A stretch of 33,491 nt of DNA from Candidatus Cloacimonadota bacterium (GTDB lineage: Bacteria; Cloacimonadota; Cloacimonadia; Cloacimonadales; WRIO01): assembly GCA_029553545.1 (NCBI GenBank), contig JAKPKU010000149.1:1-33491 (forward strand). Direction: 5' to 3'. Shown piece after piece: positions 1 through 6,896 of the stretch (the first letter of the stretch is position 1; every line of letters begins with the position of its first letter). A model generated the notes under the pieces. The model did not search any database, had not been told where the DNA came from, and was given only the letters and a program-made list of their open reading frames with translations. The translations under genes were made by a program, and so were the position numbers.

Positions 1-32
1 TCTATTTCTGAATCGATAAAGCTACCTGACAT
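1..32 (-). CDS. 5' end of an unidentified gene leaving the window
   Basis: Only the first ten codons are visible (MSGSFIDSEI), so no function can be assigned. The start is supported by an AGAGGTG ribosome-binding sequence a few bases upstream of the ATG and by a near-perfect promoter (64-91) about 30 bases further upstream, all on the minus strand. It lies directly downstream of the chemotaxis-receptor remnant at 124-225. Confidence 0.35.
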   Translation of the reverse strand, partial: MSGSFIDSEI

Positions 33-63
33 TGAACACCTCTTTTATTCTTTAATTAATGCC

Positions 64-91
64 ATTATATGATACCCTATATTATTGTCAA
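64..91 (-). promoter_or_regulatory. Consensus sigma70-type promoter
   Basis: On the minus strand TTGACA is followed by a 16-base spacer and TATAAT, matching both hexamers perfectly. It points at the gene starting at position 32. The -35 box sits inside a loose dyad (TATTA..TAATA) like the one around the -35 of the promoter at 266-293. Confidence 0.6.
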
Positions 92-123
92 GTAATATTT
101 TAACTATATTTTTTGTCTGCTTT

Positions 124-225
124 CTAATTCAAAGCTCTCAAACCACTAATTAAAAGCATGATAACTATGACGATTGAGAAACCAAATAGTAGCTTTGTCT
201 TTACGTTTAAATTGTCAAATTTCAT
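124..225 (-). pseudogene. N-terminal remnant of a methyl-accepting chemotaxis protein
   Basis: A 33-codon ORF, too short for the ORF track, starts with ATG behind a good AGGAGAG ribosome-binding site and a strong promoter (266-293). Its sequence NLNVKTKLLFGFSIVIVI is the typical cytoplasmic lead plus first membrane helix of a chemotaxis receptor. A TAG stop follows ALN, where a full receptor would continue for several hundred residues through a periplasmic sensor, HAMP and signalling domains. None of these is present. The likely explanation is a deleted receptor gene whose promoter and start survived. A genuine small membrane peptide is possible but less likely. The receptor similarity is recognised by eye from the family's usual N-terminus. 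Confidence 0.5.
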
Positions 226-265
226 ATTTACTCTCCTTCTATTTTTAAATATAACTCCATATAAT

Positions 266-293
266 AGTATAATATAATTCTTGCTATTGTCAA
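266..293 (-). promoter_or_regulatory. Sigma70-type promoter of the chemotaxis-receptor remnant
   Basis: Minus-strand TTGACA, 16-base spacer, TATACT, followed about 40 bases later by the ATG at 225. The -35 box is centred in the dyad TATTGcTTGaCAATA, which could be an operator. Confidence 0.5.
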
Positions 294-350
294 GCAATAA
301 TTTTGAGTTTCATCTAAAAATATACAACAACTTATAAGGGAGGTATCGTT

Positions 351-370
351 TTACTCTGAAACAGCCTCAT
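351..370 (-). repeat. Possible insertion-sequence end relic
   Basis: The minus strand reads ATGAGGCTGTTTCAGAGTAA. This matches about 16 of 20 bases of TTGAGGCTGTTGCATACTAA at 32951-32970 on the plus strand. A GAGGCTGT start is typical of some IS terminal inverted repeats (from memory of IS1182-like ends). No transposase gene is near, so this is at most a solo end or decayed copy. Confidence 0.25.
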
Positions 371-481
371 ATAATATATAGCTGAGTTATTAATAGATGT
401 CTTTTGCGGTTCTCATTCTATCTTTGGTATAATAAGAAAATTTTATGAGAAAATATATTAAGGCTCATGGATTATTTGGCT

Positions 482-1099
482 TTAAAATTCTAAATAGTGC
501 TTTTCCATTGATTCTTCTATTTCCACAATCTTTAGTTGAATTTCTTCTTTTGTTTCAATATAAATTGGTGGTAAATAATGTATATCAACTCTGGAAAAGG
601 GTTTTGGTAAAATAAACTTGTCCCATGAATTGAACTGCCATTTTCTTTGAACATTGACTACCAGCGGTACAATTGGCATTTTGGACATATAAGCAAGAAA
701 TAATGCGCCATCTTTTAATTTATGAGCAGGACCCTTTGGCCCATCTGGAGTTAATGCAATGGAGTTGGTCTTGAGAGCTGCAAGCATTTCTCGAAGAGCA
801 GGAACTGCTTTTTTTGAAGAAGACCCCCTAATCATTTTGTAACCGAGTAATTGCAGAGGAGCAGCAATTAGCTCACCGTCAAATGAAGAACTTGCAAGCA
901 GAGATATATTATCATATGCCCTACTCAAAGCAACAGGAATAATGTTTTGATGCCATAAAATATAGATTACGCTTTTATCTTTCTGTGGGTCTCCAGTTAC
1001 CTTAAATCTAAGTGTAATTTTTATTGTAATAAGCAAAAGCCAAGCTATATACTTTTCAATAAATATTACTATTTTCCCTTGAATGGAGCTTATTTTCAT
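482..1099 (-). CDS. DUF374 lysophospholipid acyltransferase family protein (LpxJ-like)
   Basis: This 205-residue membrane-anchored protein belongs to the DUF374 branch of lysophospholipid acyltransferases. Visible features are a hydrophobic helix at about 13-31, the LWHQN motif (48-52) where other acyltransferases have HxxxxD, SSxDGE (71-76), RGSSS (91-95) and TPDGPKGP (117-124). In Helicobacter and Campylobacter, DUF374 proteins (LpxJ) act as late Kdo-lipid A acyltransferases. The start codon overlaps the lpxB stop as ATGA, so it is translationally coupled to lpxB, which supports a lipid A role. I infer a secondary acyl transfer onto lipid A at the inner membrane. The exact step and the acyl donor cannot be read from the sequence. 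Confidence 0.85.
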   Translation of the reverse strand: MKISSIQGKIVIFIEKYIAWLLLITIKITLRFKVTGDPQKDKSVIYILWHQNIIPVALSRAYDNISLLASSSFDGELIAAPLQLLGYKMIRGSSSKKAVPALREMLAALKTNSIALTPDGPKGPAHKLKDGALFLAYMSKMPIVPLVVNVQRKWQFNSWDKFILPKPFSRVDIHYLPPIYIETKEEIQLKIVEIEESMEKHYLEF

Positions 1100-2232
1100 G
1101 ATTTTCTATTTAAAAAATCAATTATCAGAGAGGCGGTTTCTTTGCTCGCAGACTTTTTTCCCAATAAATCTCTAATTGCCGATAAATTCTCTTTAATGCT
1201 TTGATATTGGGCTTCATTTGCCAAGATTGAATGTATCTTTTCTTTAAGAATTCGTGGGCTTACATCTCCTTGAATTAATTCAGGAATAATAAGCCTATTC
1301 AATAAAATATTCGGTAATCCAATATACTTTATTTTAACTATTTTACGTGCTATCCAATAGGAAATAGGATTAGCTTTGTAACACAAAAGAAAAGGCGTGC
1401 CTATATATGCCGCTTCCAAAGAAGCCGTGCCAGATTTCACCACACAAAAATCACTGTGCTTCATCATTTCATAATTATTGGAGACTATTATTTTTAGTTG
1501 ATCTGTTTCTTTATAATTTCTATTTAGAATATCCATAAAGTCTTTTTCTTTAATTGTCGGAGCGCGCGAGATTAAAAACTCATATTCTTTATAATCAAGC
1601 TGTTTAATTGTATTAAGAAAGATTGGAAGTAGCTTTGATACTTCATCGAAGCGGCTGCCAGGAAAAAATGAAAGCCATTTTTTGTTTGTATCTAAATGGA
1701 TCATCTCAGCAAATTTATTTCGATCAACCTTAATATCAACCTCTTCGACAATCGGGTGCCCAACATATTCTGCATCAACCTGATGAATGTGTAGCAGGTC
1801 TGGTTCAAATGGTAAAATACAGGCGACTTTACCCGTATAATCAGCTAATTGCTTGACTCTATGATGCTTCCATGCCCAAAATTGGGGGCAAATATAATAA
1901 AAGACAGGAATGCCCAGCTCGCTTGCATATTTCGCAATACGTAAATTCAAGCCAGGATAATCGACCAGTATAAGTATATCTGGTTTGTTTTTGATAAAGT
2001 ATTCTTTAATTGTTTTTTCAACTTTCGAGAAGAATCTGAGATGTTTTATTACCTCTAAAAAGCCCATTACATTAAATTTATTAAAAGGAAATAATGGCTT
2101 CAAACCCATTCTTTGCATTTGATAGCCACCTATGCCGATATGATTATAACCATACTGCCCAAGCTCTTTCATCACATAAGAAGCATGTAAGTCGCCTGAG
2201 TTTTCGCCTGCTATCCAAAAAAATGTCGGCAT
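1096..2232 (-). CDS. lpxB: Lipid-A-disaccharide synthase
   Basis: LpxB (glycosyltransferase family 19) condenses UDP-2,3-diacylglucosamine with lipid X to make the lipid A disaccharide at the inner face of the inner membrane. The 378 residues match the usual length of about 380. Family signatures are GENSGD (9-14), DYPGLN (91-96), YICPQFWAWK (113-122, the family's PxxWAWR-type motif) and FFPGSR (189-194). The start has an AAGAAGGAAT ribosome-binding sequence. It is 13 bases downstream of the Sua5/phosphatase gene and overlaps the next gene as ATGA. lpxA, lpxC and lpxD are not in this window, so lipid A genes are dispersed in this genome. Confidence 0.96.
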   Translation of the reverse strand: MPTFFWIAGENSGDLHASYVMKELGQYGYNHIGIGGYQMQRMGLKPLFPFNKFNVMGFLEVIKHLRFFSKVEKTIKEYFIKNKPDILILVDYPGLNLRIAKYASELGIPVFYYICPQFWAWKHHRVKQLADYTGKVACILPFEPDLLHIHQVDAEYVGHPIVEEVDIKVDRNKFAEMIHLDTNKKWLSFFPGSRFDEVSKLLPIFLNTIKQLDYKEYEFLISRAPTIKEKDFMDILNRNYKETDQLKIIVSNNYEMMKHSDFCVVKSGTASLEAAYIGTPFLLCYKANPISYWIARKIVKIKYIGLPNILLNRLIIPELIQGDVSPRILKEKIHSILANEAQYQSIKENLSAIRDLLGKKSASKETASLIIDFLNRKS

Positions 2233-2245
2233 AATTCCTTCTTTC

Positions 2246-3298
2246 TCAAATATCTCTGTTTTCGATTATAACTGCTAATTTATCAACCTCATGTTTTACT
2301 ATCCCAGCCATATCATAATAATGCATCAAATCCATACTAAATGGGTCCTCAATATTTGTATTTGTACCTGTAATTTCTCCTAAAAAGAATATTTTATCCT
2401 GTGCAGTAGGAAATAACTTTAATAGAACCTCTTTAATCTCTTTTGTTAGAGCAAAAATATAGTCATTCTCTTGTAAAATCTCTTTTGTTAACTGCCGTGA
2501 AAGGTGATCACTGGCGTCTATACCCCAGGCTAAGAGCACAATTGCTGAATTTTTAGAAACAGGTTTGCCTTCTTTTAAATATCCACAGGAGGAGAAAACT
2601 AAATTCCTATCTGGAATGTTCATTGAATACCGTGCATAATACTCAGCAACAGGGCTACGACAGACATTTGCTACACAAGCAAAACATATTTTGACTTCAT
2701 TCCAAACAGATTCAATTATGCTTTGGGAGACGCTACCTGGGCGAACAATTGTTAAAGAATTTTGCGAAATGTCTATAATAGTCGATTGAGCATTACTTGC
2801 TCTTTGAAAGTTCAAAGGTAGAATAGCATAATCAAACTCATTAGCAAACACACTTTCTATCTCCTGAACTGTATCTATGGGTTTGCTATTTGCCTTGTTT
2901 ACGCTTGTGCTGACTATTGGACCATGATATTCTAAAAAATGCCTAAGTAATTTATCAGTTGGTATTCTAACAGCAAGCTTGCCTTCAATTGCTAAATGGT
3001 CGTATTTAGCATTATTATTTGGCAAGATGATTGTCGTATTTGAGGGCCAAATATTCTTCAAAAACCGATAAATATTCTTTTTAGATATGTCTAATTCCAA
3101 TTCATTTATGATGGTAGAAAGTGAATCAAAAAGTAAAATCATGCTCTTTGAGTCAGGACGCTCTTTAATGATATTTATCTTATTTATACCCTCTTGATTA
3201 GTCGCTTTGCAAGCTATCCCCAGCATTGAGCCTGTATAATGAATAAATAGCTCGTCTGATAATTGTCTGACTTCTGAAATATTATTAATTATCTTCAT
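2246..3298 (-). CDS. Fusion of a Sua5/YrdC-like domain and a low-molecular-weight protein tyrosine phosphatase-like domain
   Basis: Residues about 5-195 resemble Sua5/TsaC/YrdC, which makes threonylcarbamoyl-AMP for the t6A modification of tRNA. Matches include IKERPDSKSMILL (44-56), the STSVNKANSKP segment (130-140), STIIDIS (172-178) and VRPGS (185-189). The usual PTDTVYGL motif at the start is replaced by YTGSMLGI, so this half is divergent. Residues about 203-345 are a low-molecular-weight phosphatase fold with an intact P-loop C208-V-A-N-V-C-R214-S and the DPF acid loop (318-320). In Bacillus the equivalent single-domain genes (ywlC, ywlE) lie close together, so the fusion joins genes already linked elsewhere. 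The phosphatase half could act on phosphotyrosine or phosphoarginine. The start overlaps the downstream gene as ATGA on the other side (3295-3298). Confidence 0.85.
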   Translation of the reverse strand: MKIINNISEVRQLSDELFIHYTGSMLGIACKATNQEGINKINIIKERPDSKSMILLFDSLSTIINELELDISKKNIYRFLKNIWPSNTTIILPNNNAKYDHLAIEGKLAVRIPTDKLLRHFLEYHGPIVSTSVNKANSKPIDTVQEIESVFANEFDYAILPLNFQRASNAQSTIIDISQNSLTIVRPGSVSQSIIESVWNEVKICFACVANVCRSPVAEYYARYSMNIPDRNLVFSSCGYLKEGKPVSKNSAIVLLAWGIDASDHLSRQLTKEILQENDYIFALTKEIKEVLLKLFPTAQDKIFFLGEITGTNTNIEDPFSMDLMHYYDMAGIVKHEVDKLAVIIENRDI

Positions 3299-4407
3299 TT
3301 TAGATACGAGGCGGGGTCTACGGGTTTACCATTTTTACGTAATTCAAAATGCAAGCATGCCTCATCCAGAGAGCTGCTTGTGCCTGATTGAGCAATTATT
3401 TGACCTTTTGTCACGTTTGTTCCTTTTGCAACTAATAGTTGGCTATTATTGCCATAAACCGTATGAAAGCCATTTTTATGATCAACAATAATCATCAAGC
3501 CTGAACCGGAAAATCTCTCTGCAAAGACAACTTCACCTGATGCAGATGCTTTGACAGACGAACCAAGATCAGCCGCAATATCGAGTCCATTATTCATCGT
3601 AGACACATTGTATTTCTCATGTGTTTGCGTGCCATATGAGCGTAATATTCGACCTCTGAGGGGCCAATCCAAGCCACCTCCTGGAAAGGTATATGTATAT
3701 TTGGGTTTATCTTCTGGTTTGGGAGTTAATTTTGCAATTAATGACTGCAGAGCTTGTGCATCTTTCTTCAGCTTAGCCACTTTTTGCTGATATTGCTTCT
3801 TTTCTCTTTCATACTTAGCAATGTCTTTATCAATATTGCTTGATTGTTGAGCGTAATTAGCTATCTTTTTATTCTCTTGAGCAGTTTGATAACTGACATT
3901 TTTAACCTTATTCTGAGTTTTTAAGTCTTGGTCAATCAACTTATTTTTTTTAGAAGAGAGTTCTTTATATTTTTCATTAGAATTACTGATCACGATAGCC
4001 AGAGGGTATCGGTATTCACAAAAATCAGACAGTAACTCATGCCTATTATCCATATATAAGAGTTCATTTAACGATTTATTGGTTGAATTTACGGTGTTTG
4101 CGATCTCTTTATTAGTTGCATCAATCTGTGATTTGGTGACATTTAAATCTTTTTTTAAGAGGGACTCTGTTCGTTGTAATTCTTGTGCTTTCTTTTTTGT
4201 TTGAGTTAATTGGTTTGTAATAGTCTTTTTTGAGCTGACAGCCTTTTTTCTTTTTGCTTCGGATTCTGCTGCTTTTTTTTGCGCTTGATTTAGTTCTTTA
4301 TTCACATTCTCGAGCTCTTTTTTCTTTTCAGTAGCTGTCTGAGAAAAAGCAATGCCTGAAAAGATTCCAAGCATTAATATCACAAAAAAAAGTTTTTTGG
4401 GCAGCAT
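3295..4407 (-). CDS. EnvC-like murein hydrolase activator with degenerate M23 domain
   Basis: The 370-residue protein has a signal peptide (1-22, ending AFSQ), a long Lys/Glu/Gln-rich coiled coil (about 25-225) and a C-terminal LytM/M23 domain (about 247-370). The domain keeps the fold words DWPLRG, GLDIA, VDHKNGFHTVYG and LHFEL. However, the first zinc ligand of the HxxxD motif is Asn272 (NNGLD), and the YxH position is Asn320 (YGNNS). Only Asp276 and His353 remain. As in E. coli EnvC and NlpD, loss of zinc ligands means it should not cut peptidoglycan itself but activate an N-acetylmuramyl-L-alanine amidase during division. It sits 4 bases after the ferritin-like gene and overlaps the next gene as ATGA. 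Confidence 0.9.
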   Translation of the reverse strand: MLPKKLFFVILMLGIFSGIAFSQTATEKKKELENVNKELNQAQKKAAESEAKRKKAVSSKKTITNQLTQTKKKAQELQRTESLLKKDLNVTKSQIDATNKEIANTVNSTNKSLNELLYMDNRHELLSDFCEYRYPLAIVISNSNEKYKELSSKKNKLIDQDLKTQNKVKNVSYQTAQENKKIANYAQQSSNIDKDIAKYEREKKQYQQKVAKLKKDAQALQSLIAKLTPKPEDKPKYTYTFPGGGLDWPLRGRILRSYGTQTHEKYNVSTMNNGLDIAADLGSSVKASASGEVVFAERFSGSGLMIIVDHKNGFHTVYGNNSQLLVAKGTNVTKGQIIAQSGTSSSLDEACLHFELRKNGKPVDPASYLK

Positions 4408-4411
4408 ATTA

Positions 4412-4861
4412 CTAATTATCTACTAATACAAATACCTGATATATTTCTTCGAATAACTGTTTATGCATTTCTTCTTCATTTGCTAAGAGAAGAAATAAAT
4501 CACGTGTATCTTCATCGTTATTGCTTGCCAATTCTTGATAAAGTCGTCTGGATTGATCTTCTCGCTTAATAGCAATCCTAAGCAGGTCGATATAGTCGAG
4601 ATTATCATAGCTAATTTTCTCTTCATAATAGTCGATTAGGTTAATTGGTTTTGTTTCTTTTAAATTTTTAACATTAGGTATGTTTTTTTTAAAGAACTCA
4701 AGCTTATTAATATGCCCTCTTTCCATATCTATAATATCTCCGAGCACCTTGATAATATTGGGCATCTTTTCTCTCTCTTGAATAGATGTGTAAAAATCAA
4801 TTGCCTCTTGCTCTTTGTCGATAGCAAAGTCAATTACTTCAATAAAATCATTAGCTTTCAT
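4412..4861 (-). CDS. Ferritin-like diiron protein (rubrerythrin-type, no rubredoxin domain)
   Basis: I place the start at MKANDF (position 4861), not at the ORF-track start of 4912. The shorter start has a GCAGGAC ribosome-binding sequence 4 bases away and overlaps trxB by only 11 bases, giving 149 residues. The four-helix pattern of a diiron ferritin-like domain is visible: a Glu in helix one (KEQEA, about 17-20), ExxH (E47, H50, MERGH), a Glu in helix three (about E101, KREDQ) and a second ExxH (E130, H133, EEEMH). The C-terminal Cys4 rubredoxin domain of full rubrerythrins is absent. Next to thioredoxin reductase, a role in peroxide or oxygen defence of an anaerobe is plausible, but the substrate is not shown by the sequence. 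Confidence 0.8.
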   Translation of the reverse strand: MKANDFIEVIDFAIDKEQEAIDFYTSIQEREKMPNIIKVLGDIIDMERGHINKLEFFKKNIPNVKNLKETKPINLIDYYEEKISYDNLDYIDLLRIAIKREDQSRRLYQELASNNDEDTRDLFLLLANEEEMHKQLFEEIYQVFVLVDN

Positions 4862-5798
4862 AGTGTCCTGCAAAGCTTTCTTCGTTTTCTTCAATCCATT
4901 TCTCTGCAGCAAATGCGGCTATTGCGCCATCAGATGTAGCAGTCACAACTTGTCTTAGTAGCTTTTGACGAATATCACCTGCTGCATATACGCCAGGGAT
5001 ATTTGTTTCCATATATTCATTTGTCACAATAAAGCCCTGAGTATCGAGCTCTATGCGTGATTCAAACAAGTGATTATTTGGTATAATTCCAATATATACA
5101 AAGAGTCCATCAACTTGCAAAGCACTGATTGTCTCTGTTTTTTTATTAAATAATGTCAGGCTTTTTACTTGATCTGTTCCATTTACTTCATGAATAACAG
5201 TGTCCCAAATAATCTTGATTTTAGGATTATTAAAAGCCCTTTGTTGAATAGCGTGTACGGCACGCAATGCATCACGACGATGAATAATATAAACTTTTTC
5301 TGCAAATCTGGTCAAAAACAGTGCTTCTTCCACTGCAGAGTCTCCCCCACCATTTACCGCCACTATTTTATTTCTATAGAGTGCGCCATCGCATGTTGCA
5401 CAATAAGAAACGCCACGTCCAATAAATCTATCTTCACCAGGCACATTTAATTTACGAGGATGTGCGCCAGTAGCCAAAATAATTGATTTTACTCGATATT
5501 GATTCTCATCAGTTTCAATAATCTTGCACAAGCCTTCAAATCCGATGCCCGTAACCTGTTCTTCTTTTATAACAGCATCAAACTTCAAAGCTTGCAATCT
5601 CATTTTCTCCATAATTTCAAAACCTGATAGATTTTCATTAAAGCCTGGATAATTTTCTACATCTGCTGTAACAATTATCTGTCCGCCAATTAAGCCCTTT
5701 TCAAATACAATAGTTTTCAGACCGCCTCTTGCAGCATAGATAGCTGCACTCAGTCCTGCAGGTCCCGTGCCAATAATTGCTATATCATATCTTTCCAT
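4851..5798 (-). CDS. trxB: Thioredoxin reductase
   Basis: This is a typical 315-residue low-molecular-weight NADPH:thioredoxin reductase. It has an N-terminal FAD-binding motif GTGPAGLSAA, the redox-active C133-A-T-C136 followed by DGA, the NADPH-binding GGGDSAVEEA and the C-terminal FAD motif VYAAGDI. I start it at the ATG at 5798 because GGGAGA lies 5 bases upstream. The ORF-track start four codons earlier (5810) has only a T-run and TATAA in front and no ribosome-binding site. It is the first gene of the operon running to 482. The intrinsic terminator of the preceding operon ends just 14 bases upstream, leaving no obvious room for a separate promoter. Confidence 0.95.
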   Translation of the reverse strand: MERYDIAIIGTGPAGLSAAIYAARGGLKTIVFEKGLIGGQIIVTADVENYPGFNENLSGFEIMEKMRLQALKFDAVIKEEQVTGIGFEGLCKIIETDENQYRVKSIILATGAHPRKLNVPGEDRFIGRGVSYCATCDGALYRNKIVAVNGGGDSAVEEALFLTRFAEKVYIIHRRDALRAVHAIQQRAFNNPKIKIIWDTVIHEVNGTDQVKSLTLFNKKTETISALQVDGLFVYIGIIPNNHLFESRIELDTQGFIVTNEYMETNIPGVYAAGDIRQKLLRQVVTATSDGAIAAFAAEKWIEENEESFAGHYES

Positions 5799-5811
5799 CA
5801 ATTCTCCCATT

Positions 5812-5851
5812 TATAAAAAAAAAGAAAAGGTGAGCTATTGCTAGCTCACCT
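5812..5851 (-). terminator. Strong intrinsic terminator of the TonB/PorV operon
   Basis: A perfect 10-bp stem AGGTGAGCTA/TAGCTCACCT with a 4-base loop (5828-5851) is followed on the minus strand by a T-rich tract of about 16 bases. It begins about 10 bases after the stop of the PorV-like gene and is the clearest terminator in the window. Confidence 0.92.
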
Positions 5852-5861
5852 ATATTTCATA

Positions 5862-6887
5862 TTAGAATGCTAATTTAACAGAGATACGGTGTGCTGATTT
5901 TAAAAAGCTTTCTGCTAATCTTCCCATATCTGTATAAGCATAATCAACGTTAAATGTACCCATTCTGGTAGGCATTTTAACACCAAAACCCATTGACCAG
6001 TTTGCAGCGTCTAAATTAATCTGCTTTCCTGCTCTTAAGTAAAGGTTGTTGATATTATATTCTGTACCTAAGTTCCATGTTTCTTTTCTATCAACGCAGT
6101 TATCTAATTGTGCAGAAACAATCCAATAGCTATTATCTTCTCTAAAAACGTCCATTGCAACACCAAGAGAGAAGTTCATCGGAATCTTGAATTCTGTTTC
6201 TGGACCATCTTCGTCAACAACACCGTCGCCATCGTTGTCAAACAAGTCAAATGGATCTTCGTCAATATGTCCATCTTCATCATTGTCAATTTCATATTTT
6301 ACATCTGGACCGAAGTTTCTCAATGCCATACCGATTGTCAAGTTTTTGTAACCTGTATTATAAAGGGTACCCAAATCGACAGCAAAGCTATTGATATTGT
6401 CATCCCAAATATCTTCTCTAAGATATTTTGCAGTAATACCAAAAGAGAATTTATCTGTAAATGCCTGAGCATAAGTAAGTCCCACTGAAACGTCGCTTGA
6501 CGTAAACTTTTCGCCTGTAGGTCCAAACAGATACTCTTCTGTTACTTCCATATCATCCATATGAAGGATTGATGCGTGAATACCAAAGATACCATATTCA
6601 GTCTCTTGGCTATAAGCTACATATTCATGCATAATGTCTGCGGGCCAATTAGTATGTGAAAACATGATTTGTTTATCGAAGTTTTGAGCAATACCAGCTG
6701 GGTTCCAATAAACAGAAGAAATATCGTTAGTTACCGCTGTATATGCTTCACCCATACCAATTGCACGAGCGTCAACACCGAGCTTTAAGAACTGTAAGGA
6801 GGCAGTACCTGTTTTCCCGAAAATAGATGCTGAAAGCAGTACAGGAAACAGTGAAATCACGATTAAAGGTATAAGTATCTTTTTCAT
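5862..6887 (-). CDS. PorV/PorQ-family outer-membrane protein
   Basis: The 341-residue protein starts with a signal peptide (about 1-20) and the family-typical segment GVDARAIGMGEAYTAV...SVYWNPAG (about 37-65). It continues as alternating amphipathic beta strands ending in the terminal Phe expected of an outer-membrane barrel. PorV-family proteins are FadL-like barrels, and in Bacteroidetes PorV carries type IX secretion substrates to the surface attachment complex. An insertion at 201-228 holds two acidic DxDxDGxxDE loops resembling EF-hand-type calcium sites (DNDEDGHIDED, DNDGDGVVDED). The neighbouring surface protein has the same type of loop. It has a strong AAGGAGGAAAA ribosome-binding site and lies 9 bases after that gene. 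It is the last gene before the terminator. Confidence 0.85.
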   Translation of the reverse strand: MKKILIPLIVISLFPVLLSASIFGKTGTASLQFLKLGVDARAIGMGEAYTAVTNDISSVYWNPAGIAQNFDKQIMFSHTNWPADIMHEYVAYSQETEYGIFGIHASILHMDDMEVTEEYLFGPTGEKFTSSDVSVGLTYAQAFTDKFSFGITAKYLREDIWDDNINSFAVDLGTLYNTGYKNLTIGMALRNFGPDVKYEIDNDEDGHIDEDPFDLFDNDGDGVVDEDGPETEFKIPMNFSLGVAMDVFREDNSYWIVSAQLDNCVDRKETWNLGTEYNINNLYLRAGKQINLDAANWSMGFGVKMPTRMGTFNVDYAYTDMGRLAESFLKSAHRISVKLAF

Positions 6888-6896
6888 TTTTCCTCC

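Noticed and set aside
6108-6488. 126-residue plus-strand ORF opposite the PorV-like gene
   Set aside because: It is a shadow of a well-supported gene on the other strand, with no ribosome-binding site and no recognisable protein features.
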